Assembly (NCBI RefSeq): GCF_041146795.1
Contig: NC_135170.1
Span: forward strand, 35,131,033-35,195,032
Source: Maylandia zebra
Lineage: Eukaryota; Chordata; Actinopteri; Cichliformes; Cichlidae
Direction of reading: 5' to 3'
DNA: 64,000 nt
Below are positions 63,926 through 64,000 of this stretch, one piece after another. The translations under genes and the position numbers were made by a program. A model generated the notes under the pieces. The model worked only from the letters and a program-made list of their open reading frames with translations, made no database searches and was not told the origin of the DNA. The stretch's first letter is position 1. Every line of letters begins with the position of its first letter.

Positions 63926-64000
63926 TTGTTTCTTGGTCTTCATGTGTGTGAGCCCTGCCCTCCTTCCAGACCTGCACTGTCCTGACCGTTGGCAGCACAC

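Overview
The window is nuclear DNA from a bony fish. Its protein-coding genes have vertebrate intron-exon structure (GT-AG introns, symmetric small exons) and the spaces between them are packed with typical teleost transposons. The repeat content would fit a spiny-rayed fish such as a cichlid, but that is an inference. There is one assembly gap of 100 N at 42027-42126.

Genes in order: (1) the 5' end of a minus-strand RWD-domain gene, best matched to rnf25, leaves the window on the left. (2) anapc2, encoding the cullin-like subunit of the anaphase-promoting complex, lies on the plus strand in 14 exons (4684-10361, 810 aa). (3) A Rab35-type small GTPase lies on the minus strand in 6 exons (22173 down to 16099, 209 aa). 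(4) srrm2, encoding the SR-rich spliceosome scaffold, lies on the minus strand in 13 coding exons (37270 down to 27500, 1346 aa) with a non-coding first exon near 40390. (5) arl6ip1, encoding an ER-shaping hairpin protein, lies on the plus strand in 6 exons (53230-63133, 203 aa). Joining the exons I read by eye keeps frame throughout in all four complete genes.

Mobile DNA fills most of the rest. A non-LTR reverse-transcriptase copy lies between rnf25 and anapc2. A piggyBac with a complete intron-containing transposase lies just after anapc2, coupled to an inverted, internally deleted copy. Three hAT-type elements have exact 8-bp target duplications (34650-35624, 37482-38688, 56616-57560). A 5'-truncated L1-type LINE with a 16-bp duplication sits upstream of srrm2. 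An L2-like LINE at 44.9-46.7 kb contains a solo LTR. An I-type LINE (46827-53007, 17-bp duplication) lies about 0.2 kb upstream of arl6ip1 and is itself split by a 3.9-kb element with CACTCAG ends.

That 3.9-kb element is the most unusual object here. Between its ends it carries no transposase that I recognise. It does carry what looks like a captured, spliced host gene fragment: a CpG-rich promoter with NRF1 and CRE palindromes, a first exon and spectrin-repeat-like exons, with at least one disabling stop. Other points worth checking are a hAT insertion four bases into an srrm2 5' splice site, a 24-copy array of decoy 3' splice sites in the rab35 intron, a CFTR-like TG tract at an anapc2 acceptor, the phase-2 exon design of srrm2, and a template-switch scar inside a LINE.
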